NCBI GenBank assembly: GCA_036567965.1
Contig: DATCTN010000031.1
Span: 248,001 to 312,000 of the forward strand
DNA: 64,000 bases
Reading direction: 5' to 3'
Origin: Candidatus Kryptoniota bacterium
GTDB lineage: Bacteria > Bacteroidota > Ignavibacteria > Kryptoniales > JAKASW01
Shown: positions 17,396 to 27,200 of the stretch, one piece after another
How the letters are laid out: the number at the start of each line of letters is the position of its first letter
Numbering within the stretch: position 1 is the stretch's first letter
Translations under genes and position numbers: made by a program
Notes under the pieces: model-generated
The model's database searches: none
Told to the model about the DNA's origin: nothing
Seen by the model: only the letters and a program-made list of their open reading frames with translations

Positions 17396-18458
17396 TGAAT
17401 ATGTCCGATGCTTCAAGGAGTTTTTCTACGGTTATTATACCTAGCAGCTTGCCGTCACGCTCCACAGGGGCGACACTTATCCGTGCGCTTCGCATTTTGG
17501 TGAGAGCCATTGACGCGGTATCCTCCGGTTTAATTCTTGGAAAGTCGATGCGCGCGACCTCACCCACCTTCGCGTCATGCATGTGACGATGCAGGGCTTC
17601 GATTACGGCTGTGCGGGTCAGGACACCGACGAACCGTCCGTTGTCCACGACCGGGAAATCGTTCTGGAATGTGTGCATCGATTTATCCACCACTGCTGTA
17701 AGAGGTTCATCCGGTAATACAATTTTGAAATCAGTTATCATTAAATCGCCGACGGTGACTTTCTCAAGTGTCGATGAAACAACAGCTGCTTCCGCCTCGG
17801 AACTCGCTCCGCTGAATATGAAAATTCCGATCAGTATCAGCCACAGGTTGAAATGGAGCAGGAAGCCGGCCACAATAAAACCTATCGCGAACAACTTGCC
17901 GACTTCCGCCGCCAGCCGGGTAGCTTCAAGATAATCTTTCTTTATCGCTACGATGCCGCGAAGAATCCTTCCGCCATCCATCGGGTAAGCGGGAATTATA
18001 TTGAACAGTCCGAGCATTATGTTCGCCCAAAAGAGGTCGACAATAATATTCCCGCTCTGCAGCGAACTCTCGCTGAACCTGATCGATGGATCGAGGAGTT
18101 CGCCAAAAAGGAGTAAAATGCCGGCGATCAAAAAATTCACAATCGGACCTGCAGCGGTTATTCCAATTTCTTTCGCGGGATCGCGCGGTATGTCGGATAT
18201 CTGTGAGACGCCCCCTATCGGTAGAAGGATTATCGATGTCACGGTGAGATTGTATTTTTTTGCGATGAAGCTGTGCCCAAGTTCATGAAACAGCACACAA
18301 ATAAAAATGAGTATTCCAAATACCACGCTGTGCAAAGCTGCGTCGCGACCTAGAATGGTCCCCTCGACATACCAAATGAACGCGAACAGAATAAGAAAAG
18401 TGTAGTGTACTCTAATCGGGATGCCGAGCAATCTTCCTACAGGAAATGACCACCGCAT
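17379..18458 (-). CDS. Site-2-protease-family (M50) membrane metalloprotease with CBS pair
   Basis: 359 aa. Hydrophobic segments surround the zinc motif HELGHSF (HEXXH) and the second motif IIPAYPMDGGRILRG, which supplies the Asp ligand. This fits the SpoIVFB/Rip3-like subgroup with about six transmembrane helices. From about residue 235 two CBS modules follow (VGDLMITDFKIVLPDE; EGKLLGIITVEKLLEA-like end), which usually sense adenine nucleotides and gate the protease. Substrates are probably membrane-bound regulators such as anti-sigma factors, none of which is adjacent. First gene of a two-gene minus-strand unit with the GWxTD lipoprotein. Confidence 0.93.
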   Translation of the reverse strand: MRWSFPVGRLLGIPIRVHYTFLILFAFIWYVEGTILGRDAALHSVVFGILIFICVLFHELGHSFIAKKYNLTVTSIILLPIGGVSQISDIPRDPAKEIGITAAGPIVNFLIAGILLLFGELLDPSIRFSESSLQSGNIIVDLFWANIMLGLFNIIPAYPMDGGRILRGIVAIKKDYLEATRLAAEVGKLFAIGFIVAGFLLHFNLWLILIGIFIFSGASSEAEAAVVSSTLEKVTVGDLMITDFKIVLPDEPLTAVVDKSMHTFQNDFPVVDNGRFVGVLTRTAVIEALHRHMHDAKVGEVARIDFPRIKPEDTASMALTKMRSARISVAPVERDGKLLGIITVEKLLEASDIFNDKKK

Positions 18459-18660
18459 TTCGCTGATTTTCCTATTATTTACGGTTCATCTTGATTTAAG
18501 ACAATCTAACCGAAATTCTCGAAGTTTTCCTTCACCGGATGATGCCAAGCAATGAGTTCAGAAGAATATTTCTTCGAAGGTTTATTTAATTCCGATAATT
18601 TTCCCTCGACCGAATGTAACAAATCGGATCTCTATTCGTCTAAAATAGTAGCCAGCACTC

Positions 18661-18722
18661 AAAGAAGGACCTACCTAGAATGCCTCCTTCTACCCGCCCT
18701 TGCCCAGGGCGGGTTTCTTTTT
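18661..18722 (+). ncRNA. Candidate small RNA 3' end: two hairpins and a + strand rho-independent terminator
   Basis: AGAAGGA...TCCTTCT (7-bp arms) is followed by ACCCGCCCT-TGCCC-AGGGCGGGT (18692-18714) and then TTCTTTTTT. The T-run is on the + strand only, yet both flanking genes lie on the minus strand and no + strand gene ends here. A TAAAAT at 18641-18646 could be a -10 element, but the -35 is poor. A short + transcript of about 70 nt is one explanation. Another is a terminator blocking readthrough into the antisense of the hydrolase gene. Confidence 0.4.
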
Positions 18723-19612
18723 TAGGGGGATTTCAAAAAAGCTATCAGATCCCTGACGTATTCTTGTCCCCCTCTCTCCAGAACATCTTTGTGCCCTGCA
18801 TTAGGAATCGTCAACAAACGCGATCTGCCGTTCAACCCGGAAAGTCTCTGTGAATATTCTTTCTTGATCGTCCTGTCATCTTCGCCGTGAACAATCAAGA
18901 CAGGAGCCTCCACACTTCCCATATCGCGCGCAGGTGAAACCTCTGAGGCTTTGAAATTCGCGAGCCGTTCCGCTTTTTGAAGCACAAGACGCAGAAGAGT
19001 CCGGTTCCTTATTCCAAGATGACGAAATTGTTGGTCGAGAGCGATCGTGAACAAATCGTAGAATGGTGCGACGGCGATAACCTTACCGATCCTTTTATCA
19101 ATTGCCGCTGTCTGGATTGCGATCGCTGCCCCCATCGAGTTACCGAGAAGAGATATGGTGATACCGGGATCTTCCTGTTTGATGACGTCGATGAGTTTCG
19201 CGACATCGTGCTTCTCATAGTAGCCGTACGTGCAAAATCTTCCCTCGCTGTCACCGTGCCGGCGCATATCGATCAGATATACTCTCATGCAGAATTTCGA
19301 AAGTTCTTTTGCGTAGTTGAGTCCGCTGACCTTTGAGTCCGTAATTCCGTGAAGATAAATTATCGCTCCTTCAGCGCGACTGCAGTTAGGGTTTTCGACT
19401 TTCCAATACGAGAGCTTAAACCCATCGCTCGTCAGAAGAGTCTGGTCGGCATACCTCAATCCTATTTGAGACGGATGACTGAACCCGAATTTCTCGTGGT
19501 AGTACTCAGGCTGCCTCTTGTCGGGCATAAGGAGCATTCTAGCCCCGATGCTCCGTATCATTAAAAGAGCACCAATCGCCGCTGCGATTAGTAATATCAG
19601 GACGACGATCAT
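18722..19612 (-). CDS. Membrane-anchored alpha/beta hydrolase
   Basis: 296 aa. One N-terminal transmembrane helix (MIVVLILLIAAAIGALLMI) anchors a cytosolic or periplasmic hydrolase of the BAAT/S9-like type. The oxyanion region is IIYLHGITDSK, the nucleophile elbow GNSMGAA, the acid region LIVHGEDDRT and the catalytic His NAGHKD. Such proteins are esterases or peptidases; no substrate can be inferred. Its stop lies just inside the T-run of the + strand terminator. Confidence 0.88.
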   Translation of the reverse strand: MIVVLILLIAAAIGALLMIRSIGARMLLMPDKRQPEYYHEKFGFSHPSQIGLRYADQTLLTSDGFKLSYWKVENPNCSRAEGAIIYLHGITDSKVSGLNYAKELSKFCMRVYLIDMRRHGDSEGRFCTYGYYEKHDVAKLIDVIKQEDPGITISLLGNSMGAAIAIQTAAIDKRIGKVIAVAPFYDLFTIALDQQFRHLGIRNRTLLRLVLQKAERLANFKASEVSPARDMGSVEAPVLIVHGEDDRTIKKEYSQRLSGLNGRSRLLTIPNAGHKDVLERGGQEYVRDLIAFLKSP

Positions 19613-19663
19613 TCGGGCGCGATCATGTTTGAATTAGTCATTGGATGATTTTAGATCGATTCG

Positions 19664-19701
19664 ATCAAACAAAAAAGGCCGTCCTTTCGAGCAGGACGGC
19701 C
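19664..19701 (-). terminator. Rho-independent terminator of the beta-barrel gene
   Basis: GGCCGTCCT (19677-19685) pairs perfectly with AGGACGGCC (19693-19701) around a 7-nt loop. On the minus strand it is followed by TTTTTTGTTTG. It ends the transcript of the gene at 19727-20260. Confidence 0.9.
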
Positions 19702-19726
19702 GGAGCAACTTAATACGAAAGCGTGA

Positions 19727-20260
19727 TTAGAATTTGTAATCTACGCCGACTGCGAAAATGTAAAATCCAAATCCGACTCTTGCTTGCAGTGCCCAGTTGT
19801 CACTGAGGAAATATCTGATTCCGGCGCTGCCACCGAGGGTGAATCCTCCCGCGGTAGGGCTGTACAGTCCTGAAATGCCGCTCCATGACCACGAAGCGAT
19901 TTCGTAGCCAAGGACCAATCCGAGAAACGGATCCCACTTCTTGTTATCGAGAACGAAGTGGTACATTCCGGACACGCCGAAGTCGATGTATGTCCAGCCT
20001 CCCCCAAACCCGCCGAAATCTTCGCTGTAGTGATAGTAATCAAACAATCCGCCTATACCGATAATACCAGGGCCTACTTCTCCTGGATTCGTAATTCCGC
20101 GCTCGTAATCGAGGCCAAGTGTGAGCGCACTTCCGACGCCGCTGAGGCCGACATGAACGCCGGCGTAGTTCTTACCATATTCGAACTGCGCACTAGCAGT
20201 CGAAGTGAAAAACGCTACCATCATTCCAACCAGTAGCAAAGCGGAAAGTTTACGAAGCAT
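19727..20260 (-). CDS. Small outer-membrane beta-barrel protein of unknown function
   Basis: 177 aa, with a good Shine-Dalgarno (AAAGGAGA). The signal peptide ends STASAQF. The mature part alternates Gly/aromatic strands (YAGVHVGLSGVGSALTLGLD; GGSAGIRYFLSDNWALQARV) and ends GVDYKF with a terminal Phe, typical of OmpA/OmpW-like eight-stranded barrels. Monocistronic: own terminator downstream and a 293-bp upstream region shared divergently with birA. That region shows no clear promoter to my reading. Confidence 0.8.
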   Translation of the reverse strand: MLRKLSALLLVGMMVAFFTSTASAQFEYGKNYAGVHVGLSGVGSALTLGLDYERGITNPGEVGPGIIGIGGLFDYYHYSEDFGGFGGGWTYIDFGVSGMYHFVLDNKKWDPFLGLVLGYEIASWSWSGISGLYSPTAGGFTLGGSAGIRYFLSDNWALQARVGFGFYIFAVGVDYKF

Positions 20261-20553
20261 GATTCTCTCCTTTGTTTGGTTTATCTATGTTTAGGCTCGC
20301 ATGAATAAATGCCGAACAAAGACTGGATGCAGCATCGGCACCCAATTCGGAGGGTGTCATGAGGTGAAAACACCAGTGAACGCTTCATTATTCTGCCGCA
20401 CTCGATCTAAAGTTAGCTAAATTTTTCCTATTTCCCAGTGAAATGCAAGAACTATTTTCAAGAAAATGTGATGCCGCGCTTATCGTGATACACGGAAGCT
20501 ATCTCAGAGACTCTTTCCTTTAAAACGTCTCAACTATAAATTTACCTATCAGC

Positions 20554-21297
20554 TTGAACTATGAAATATATCGGTTCGACCGGATCGATTCGACAAACTC
20601 TTACCTAATGGGACTCGGCGAAGAGGGCTTTCCTGAGGGGACGGTCGTTCTCGCGGATGAGCAATCCGGAGGGAAAGGGAGATTCGGCAGGAGATGGGAG
20701 TCTGAACCGTTGTCAAACCTTCTCTTCTCGCTTTTGCTCAGGCCTGATTTCCTTGCAAGCGATGAGATCTTTATTCTTACGTTCGCCTCCGCGCTTGCTG
20801 TGGGAGGAGCAATCGAATCAATTGCTCAGATCAAACCTGCATACAAATGGCCCAATGACATACTTATAGATTCCAAGAAGACATCGGGAATACTCCTGGA
20901 GTCGAGTTTCAACGCGGGAAAGATTTCGTTCGTCGTCGCGGGTATCGGAATAAATGTGAATCAGAAACAATTTCCATCGGAAATCGCCGGCCGCGCGACT
21001 TCTATCCTGCTTAGCTCCGGAAAACTGTGTGACAGGGATGAGCTACTGTTCGCGGTGCTTAATAACTTTTCTTCCATTTATGATACTCTCAGGGAAAGGG
21101 ATTTCTATTCAATCATGAAGAAATGGCGCGAAGGCGCGAACATGATCGGTCGCAAAGTAACTCTGAAGCTCGTGGATAGATCTATCGAAGGAGTTTGCGA
21201 GGAAATAAGCGATGACGGCGCGATAATGATCAGTACTCCGGATGGAATCAGAAAATTTACGGCGGGTGAAATCACAATCGGAGGAGGAATACAATAA
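20554..21297 (+). CDS. birA: Biotin--[acetyl-CoA-carboxylase] ligase, catalytic type without DNA-binding domain
   Basis: 247 aa from TTG 20554. It has the biotinyl-AMP loop GKGRFGRRW, KWPNDILI and the small C-terminal SH3-like domain (GRKVTLKL...GVCEEISDDGAIMI). There is no N-terminal winged helix, so it acts as an enzyme only and not as a repressor. It attaches biotin to the biotin carboxyl carrier protein. The stop shares its last A with the coaX start (TAATG), as the first step in a seven-gene overlapping run. Confidence 0.95.
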   Translation: MNYEIYRFDRIDSTNSYLMGLGEEGFPEGTVVLADEQSGGKGRFGRRWESEPLSNLLFSLLLRPDFLASDEIFILTFASALAVGGAIESIAQIKPAYKWPNDILIDSKKTSGILLESSFNAGKISFVVAGIGINVNQKQFPSEIAGRATSILLSSGKLCDRDELLFAVLNNFSSIYDTLRERDFYSIMKKWREGANMIGRKVTLKLVDRSIEGVCEEISDDGAIMISTPDGIRKFTAGEITIGGGIQ

Positions 21298-22085
21298 TGC
21301 TGTTATGCATCGATGTCGGCAACACTCATACGCAATTTGGCGTGTATGATAGGAAGAAGCTCAAGCATGACTACAGAGTGGCAAGCGAGCTTGTGCGCAC
21401 TGAAGACGAGTTCGGGATGGTTGTTCTTTCTCTTTTGAATCACCATGGAGTGGGAAGCAAAAAGATCGAGGGCGTCGGCATCTCGTCTGTGGTCCCGAAT
21501 CTCACCGACATTCTCGTCAGAATGTCGCGCAAATACTTCAAGTGCGAGCCGTTGGTGATTGGGCCGGACCTTGAGCTGGGGATCAGGATTGAATACGACG
21601 AACCTAAAGCTGTCGGGAGCGACAGGATATGCGATGCTGTGGCGGGCTACCTGAAATATGGCGGCCCTCTGATAATTCTTGATTTCGGGACTGCGACTAC
21701 TTACGATGTCGTGTCGGCGGATGGAACGTACCTCGGAGGAGCTATCGCACCAGGCGTCGAAACGGCAGCGGGGGACCTGCAGAGGCGGGCTGCTAAACTT
21801 CCCCGGATCGAATTGAGATTTCCCGAAACGGCAATCGGGAAAACCACGGTGGCGAGTATGCAAAGCGGAATCATGTTCGGTGTCGTTGATTCGATGGAAG
21901 GCATGGTAAAACGGATAAGAGCTTCGATCGGGAGCCATGCGAAGGTCATCGCTACAGGAGGGTTTGCCAAGATGGTTGCTTCACAATCGTCGATAATCGA
22001 TAAGATCGAGCCGGCTCTCGTCCTTGAAGGAGTAAGAATAATCTATGAATCGAACTATAAAAAGATCGGAAAGTCAGCGCGCTGA
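21297..22085 (+). CDS. coaX: Type III pantothenate kinase
   Basis: 262 aa. Sugar-kinase/ASKHA motifs are clear: LLCIDVGNTHTQFGV (phosphate 1), VGSDRICDAVAGY, LDFGTATTYDVV (phosphate 2) and LGGAIAPGVE. It phosphorylates pantothenate in the first step of coenzyme A synthesis. The type III enzyme needs a monovalent cation and is insensitive to CoA feedback. birA-coaX pairing is common across bacteria. Its 3' end overlaps the acetyltransferase gene by 41 nt. Confidence 0.96.
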   Translation: MLLCIDVGNTHTQFGVYDRKKLKHDYRVASELVRTEDEFGMVVLSLLNHHGVGSKKIEGVGISSVVPNLTDILVRMSRKYFKCEPLVIGPDLELGIRIEYDEPKAVGSDRICDAVAGYLKYGGPLIILDFGTATTYDVVSADGTYLGGAIAPGVETAAGDLQRRAAKLPRIELRFPETAIGKTTVASMQSGIMFGVVDSMEGMVKRIRASIGSHAKVIATGGFAKMVASQSSIIDKIEPALVLEGVRIIYESNYKKIGKSAR

Positions 22086-22557
22086 CGGTTTGAAAAATTC
22101 CGGGTCGAAGTTGAAAGGCCTTGTCATTCGTCGGGCGAAGATGGCCGATCTGGACGCGGTCGTAAAGATGAGCAGAGGTGTCAGCGAGATCGAGAACTAC
22201 CCGCGACAGAAAATGAAAGTTGAAGACTTCGTCCACTTTGTAAAGCCTTATGGCGCACTTATGCTGGTCGCCGAATCTGAGGGCGAGGTGGTCGGATATA
22301 TCACGGTCTACAAATCCGAAAATTATTTTTATCTTCCTTACTCCGTGGTCCGAAAGGACTGGCGCCGGAAGGGGGTCGGCGGCGCTCTGCTCAACAAAGT
22401 CGAGGAGTTGGCTAAAGAGGAGAAGGTCGAGTATATTTTAATGAGTGCGTACATTTATAACTCGAGCGTGCATACTTTTCTGAAGGCGCATGGCTATACT
22501 CCGAGTAAGAAGCTTGTGCAGTATTCAAAGCTAATTACAGGCAAAAGGAAGAGATGA
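22045..22557 (+). CDS. GNAT-family N-acetyltransferase
   Basis: 170 aa. The first roughly 25 residues, encoded in the coaX overlap, are basic and unstructured. The GNAT fold starts at KGLVIRRAKMADLDAVVKMS. The acetyl-CoA loop is VVRKDWRRKGVGGALL, followed by VHTFLKAHGYTPSKKL. The acceptor, whether a protein N-terminus or a small molecule, is unknown. Overlaps on both sides put it in the same translational unit as coaX and glmM. An internal start closer to the domain cannot be excluded. Confidence 0.85.
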   Translation: MNRTIKRSESQRADGLKNSGSKLKGLVIRRAKMADLDAVVKMSRGVSEIENYPRQKMKVEDFVHFVKPYGALMLVAESEGEVVGYITVYKSENYFYLPYSVVRKDWRRKGVGGALLNKVEELAKEEKVEYILMSAYIYNSSVHTFLKAHGYTPSKKLVQYSKLITGKRKR

Positions 22558-23909
22558 GCGAACTCATAGTGAGCATTTCGGGGCTGCGGGGGGTAGTTGG
22601 CGAATCTCTTATACCGGAGACGGTGATAAAGTATGCGAACGCTTTCGCCCGGTTCTCCGGCGGCGGGAAAATTGTTGTCGGGAGAGACGGAAGGTACCAC
22701 GGCGAAATGCTTGCAGAGATCCTTGCCGGCACTCTTGCGGCTGACGGCTGCAACGTGGTCGACATCGGAATTTGCCCGACGCCGACAGTCCAACTTGCGG
22801 CCGAGCATTCGGACGCTGTCGGAGGTGTTGCTGTCACTGCGAGCCACAATCCTGCAGAGTGGAATGGTCTTAAATTCATAAACGGGGACGGTGTTTTCCT
22901 CGACGCGGAAGAAAACAAGAGACTCTGGAAATTTGCCGGGGAGAAACCTAAATACGCGGGTTTCAAATCTACGGGGACTATAGAGCACAACGACTTCTTC
23001 CTTCGCGACCACGTGCGCAGAGTGCTCGCGATAAAGGCGGTCGATGTGGAAGCGATACGCAAGAGGCATTTCCGCGTGGTAGTGGATTGCGTTAACGCTG
23101 CCGGTTCGTTTGTAGTTCCGGAGCTACTCCGTGAGCTCGGATGTATCGTAACCAAACTGAACTGTGATGGCAGCGGCTGGTTTCCCAGGAAGCCGGAACC
23201 TATTCCGGAAAACCTGACTGAAGTGATGGCCAGGGTCAGAGGAGAGAAAGCCCACCTCGGAATAGTAGTCGACCCGGATGTCGACCGGCTGGTTCTCATC
23301 ACTGAAAAAGGTGAGCCCTTCAGTGAGGAGTATACCATAGCCCAGGCGACGAAGTTTGTCTTCGAGAAAGTGCGGGCGGAAGAAAGGATCGCGGTTGTCA
23401 ATCTTTCGACCACGAGAGCGGTCGATGTGATCGCGGAAAGTCTAGGAGGAAAAGTCCTTCGTTCCCCGGTCGGCGAGATAAACGTCGTGAAGAAAATGAA
23501 AAGGGCGGGCGCCGTCGTCGGCGGTGAAGGGAGCGGAGGCGTGATACTCCCGGAGGTCCACTACGGGCGCGACGCGCTTGTGGGAATTGCGTTGACACTC
23601 CAGCATCTCCTCGAATTCGGCGGGACTTTATCGGCGCTCAAAGAGTCGCTGCCTCACTTCGAGATCGTGAAAAAGAGAATCGATCTCGGAAAGAAGAAAC
23701 CGGAAAAGATTATTAAGGCGATCAAGGAGCGATATTCCAGGTTCAAACTCAACACCGAAGACGGATTGAAAATTGACGCGCCGGATTTTTGGATTCATTT
23801 GAGGAAGTCAAACACCGAGCCGATTATCAGGGTGATTGCCGAGGCTGCGACAAGAAAGGAAGCGGAGCAGCACGCGGCTGAGGTCGTGAAATTTGTCGAG
23901 AAGATTTGA
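22554..23909 (+). CDS. glmM: Phosphoglucosamine mutase
   Basis: 451 aa, standard length. The active-site phosphoserine is S97 in TASHNPAEWNG. The metal loop is DPDVDRL, the sugar-binding loop GGEGSGGV, and the phosphate-binding loop RKSNTEPIIRV. It interconverts glucosamine-6-P and glucosamine-1-P on the way to UDP-GlcNAc, feeding peptidoglycan and LPS. The family also includes phosphomannomutases, but TASHNP with the SNTEP loop fits GlmM. It overlaps its neighbours by 4 nt upstream and 1 nt downstream, where a response regulator begins. Confidence 0.9.
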   Translation: MSELIVSISGLRGVVGESLIPETVIKYANAFARFSGGGKIVVGRDGRYHGEMLAEILAGTLAADGCNVVDIGICPTPTVQLAAEHSDAVGGVAVTASHNPAEWNGLKFINGDGVFLDAEENKRLWKFAGEKPKYAGFKSTGTIEHNDFFLRDHVRRVLAIKAVDVEAIRKRHFRVVVDCVNAAGSFVVPELLRELGCIVTKLNCDGSGWFPRKPEPIPENLTEVMARVRGEKAHLGIVVDPDVDRLVLITEKGEPFSEEYTIAQATKFVFEKVRAEERIAVVNLSTTRAVDVIAESLGGKVLRSPVGEINVVKKMKRAGAVVGGEGSGGVILPEVHYGRDALVGIALTLQHLLEFGGTLSALKESLPHFEIVKKRIDLGKKKPEKIIKAIKERYSRFKLNTEDGLKIDAPDFWIHLRKSNTEPIIRVIAEAATRKEAEQHAAEVVKFVEKI

Positions 23910-24289
23910 TGCCGCGTCTGATCCTTTTAGCTGACGATAATGCCGACAACATCTTGTTGATTAGACGAATACTGCGGCGGTCGGGAATGGAGCTGGAGAT
24001 CATTGAAACACAGAGCGGCGAGGAAGTTTTGAGGCTGGCCAACGAGAGATCGCCCGAGATGATTCTGCTTGATATGAAAATGCCGGGGATGGACGGCTAC
24101 GAAACTGCTGCTGCTTTGAAAGCCGGTGCGTCAACGAAGGATATACCTGTAATTGCTGTGACCGCGCAGGCTATGATGGGAGACAGGGAAAAGGCGATGC
24201 AGGCTGGATGCAATGAGTATATCACGAAGCCCGTAGACGCTGCCCTACTAGTTGAAACCATGAGAAGATTCCTGGATGAAAGAAAATAA
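23909..24289 (+). CDS. Single-domain response regulator (CheY/DivK-like)
   Basis: 126 aa from ATG 23909; a TTG one codon earlier is also open. This is a lone receiver domain: acidic pair in LLADDNADN, phospho-acceptor Asp55 in ILLDMKMPGMDG, switch Thr in AVTAQAM, Lys in YITKPVD. No output domain. The sequence resembles the receiver class that shuttles phosphate between hybrid kinases. It overlaps glmM by one base and the giant kinase gene by 14 nt, so phosphotransfer with the latter is the natural guess. Confidence 0.93.
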   Translation: MPRLILLADDNADNILLIRRILRRSGMELEIIETQSGEEVLRLANERSPEMILLDMKMPGMDGYETAAALKAGASTKDIPVIAVTAQAMMGDREKAMQAGCNEYITKPVDAALLVETMRRFLDERK

Positions 24290-27200
24290 GAGTAAAGGCC
24301 TTCTTTCCCTCGGCATTGGCGTGGGTGGTGCATGGGCGTTCTCGATACTGCTGGTGTATGTCGCGCGCGTGAGCCACGCCAGACTTTCCTCCGATCTCCT
24401 GATCGATTCTATCGTCATTTCGAACATGATATCTGTGGCGATCTCGTTGTTCGCTTTTACCAGATACATTGTTCTCAAAGAAAGACTGCTGGAGTTTATC
24501 GCGTTCGCGTTTCTGGTCGGCGGCTTCGTGAGAATCGCCGGCGTGATTGTGGCGGACCTGGGAGTTTTCGGCGGTGGACAACAAGCTTTCTATTTTCAGC
24601 TTGCGACTTGGCAGGGTGGACGATTTCTTCTGGCGCTCATTCTCGCGGTAGGCACACTGCTGGTATGGATATTCCCGAAACAAAAATCGACCCTCTTCGA
24701 TGTCCTTTCCGGTGTCGGGATCGCGGCCGCCCTTGTCTTCGTCGTGCTCCTGTTCTCACACTACAGCAAACTTGGCGGCGGGGAATTTTCACCGGGAAAC
24801 TTGAGACCGCTCACGCTTCTTGCCTCAGCTCTGTTCCTTATATCCTTCGTCGGTGAGTGCAGAAACTATCTTCAGTACCGAACGCTGTTCAATTACACGA
24901 TCAGTATTACACTCTTCCTGTTGACTCTTGCAGGGATCGTCGGATCCTTTTCTACGGATATCACCGACACCGCTTCCGCCGCGCACGTTGGACTGTCTAT
25001 CCTCGCCTATGCGGTAGGAGCTGTCGGAAGCCTCGTCGACGTAGGGCAGATCTTCACTGAGTACGTGCGCAATTCCGTCCGGCTCAAGGCGGCAAATCAG
25101 GAGCTTTTGAAATACCAGATCTACCTTGAAAAAGTCCCCGATCCGGTCAGGATAATTGACGAGGCCGGTGTCACGGTCTATGTGAATCCCGCATTCGAGA
25201 AAGACTTTGGCTATCCCCTCGAAGATATAAAGGGCAAGCTGATATTCGACTTATACGATCCAGCCGAGCGCCAGAAAGTTGAAGAATACGGGCGGCTTGT
25301 CGACGCCGGCATCCGCAGTGAATTTGAACTCGTTGTAATTACCAGGGCTGGCCAAAAGCTCGAAACACTTTTGAATTCCACTTCGATAATTATCGAAGGG
25401 AAGAGAATCGGAAGGATCACCGTCTTCCGCGACATCACTCGACGAAAACAGCTGGAGCATCATAACCAGGTACTCAGCGCTGCGGTCGAGAATACCGACG
25501 AGGCAATCGCACTGACCAATTCTGACGGCCAGGTCACGTACCTGAACACAGCGGCAGAAAGACTCTTCGGCTATTCGCTCGAAGAGCTTCCGTCCCGCAG
25601 CTTGTGGGCGATCGTTTCACCGACTTACGGCTTTGACCGGGCTAAAGATATATACGTCCAAACGATCCGGAACGGGAGCTGGAAAGGCGAAGTACTCAAC
25701 CGAAGGAAAGACGGGTCTGAATATTATATCTCGCTTAACACAAGTTCCATCAAGGACTCCGAAGGAAATATCATAGCTCTCGTCGGCATATGCGAGGACA
25801 TTACGGATAAGAAGTGGACGGAGAGGAAGAAAGAGGCGGCATATAGAATTACACAGCTTGCTCTGTCAAGCGGGAAAGTTGATGTGCTGGCACGGTCCTC
25901 AGGCGAGCTCTTTGCGGAGATACTCGGCTCGCCATTTGTGATTCTCTATTCCTACGATGAAGATAATGTGTTGCTTGAACTCGCCGCGCAGTTTGATATT
26001 CAAGGCAGGAAGCCGAGTATCCCGGTCATTCAGGAATTGGAGCTGGAACCGGAAAGCGATGCTGCCCGGGCGGCAAAAACATGCAAGACCGTCATTTCCA
26101 GGTCGCCTGAAGAAGGGGGAGTCGCTGAGGGTGAGGCCGAGTCCTACTTCCGCGACGCGAAGGGCTTTATCAGCGTGCCTCTCGTAAGCTCCGGCGAACT
26201 TATCGGCGTGATGCAATACGTTACGATGACGTCTGCCGGCGGAATAAGATATGAGATCGAGCTGGCGGAAGTGGCGGCCGCTGAACTTGCGGCGGGGATT
26301 CAGAGACTCAAACTCGGTGGTAAAGTCGCCGAGCAGGCCGACCAGCTGGAGAAAATTTTCGCCGGTGCCGCCGAGGGAATCGCGCTTGTCGATCGGGAAG
26401 GGAGGATCCTTCTCATCAACGGCGGTGGCAAAGAAATCCTGGCTATAAATGAAGTCCCGGATGTCGTGTTTGGAAAATATGAAGACACCTTCGGGATCAG
26501 GAAACTGGATGCGTCACCACTGAAAGACGAGGAGAACCCGATTAAGCTCGCCGCTGTTGACGGCCAAAATGTCAGGAGCTTCGAGTTCATCGTGGTCCGG
26601 CATGGAGCGGAAAGCGTACTTTCACTCAGCGCGTCGCCGCTCCTGGATGCCACAGGTAATATCACGGGTGCGGTGGCGATCTTCAGTAATATCACGGAAC
26701 GCAAGCGCGCGGAAGAGCGGATCGCCTACCAGGCTATGCTTCTCAAAGAAGTGAACGACGCGATTATAGCGTCGGACCAAAAAGGCAAAATCACATCGTG
26801 GAATCCGGCCGCAGAGAGATTGTACGGCTGGAAGTCCGAAGAGGTGATCGGGTTAAACTCCGACAAGGTAACACAGTCGGACATCACGGGCCAAACGCGC
26901 GAGATGGTGGATGCCGAGTTGCTTAAGAGCGGACTGTGGCGCGGTGAGGGAGTGAACTATTCGAAGGACGGCAAGAGGCTCTACGTGGGTTCGTCGATAG
27001 CGCAGGTCAGAGACTCAGCGGGCAATCCGACAGGAAGCGTATCGATCAACAGAGACATAACGGAACAGAAACAAAATGAGCTTGCGATAAAGAAACAGAA
27101 CCGGCGGCTCTCGGTTATCAACCGGACAGCGCTTGCGGTGAAGGACGCCCTGGACGTTCTCGAAATCTTCAACAAAAGTCTCGCGCGTCTCCTTGAATTC

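Noticed and set aside
18555-18580. GAAGAA-TAT-TTCTTC inverted repeat upstream of the M50 gene
   Set aside because: Short, AT-rich and single; could be chance, and no regulator is linked to it.
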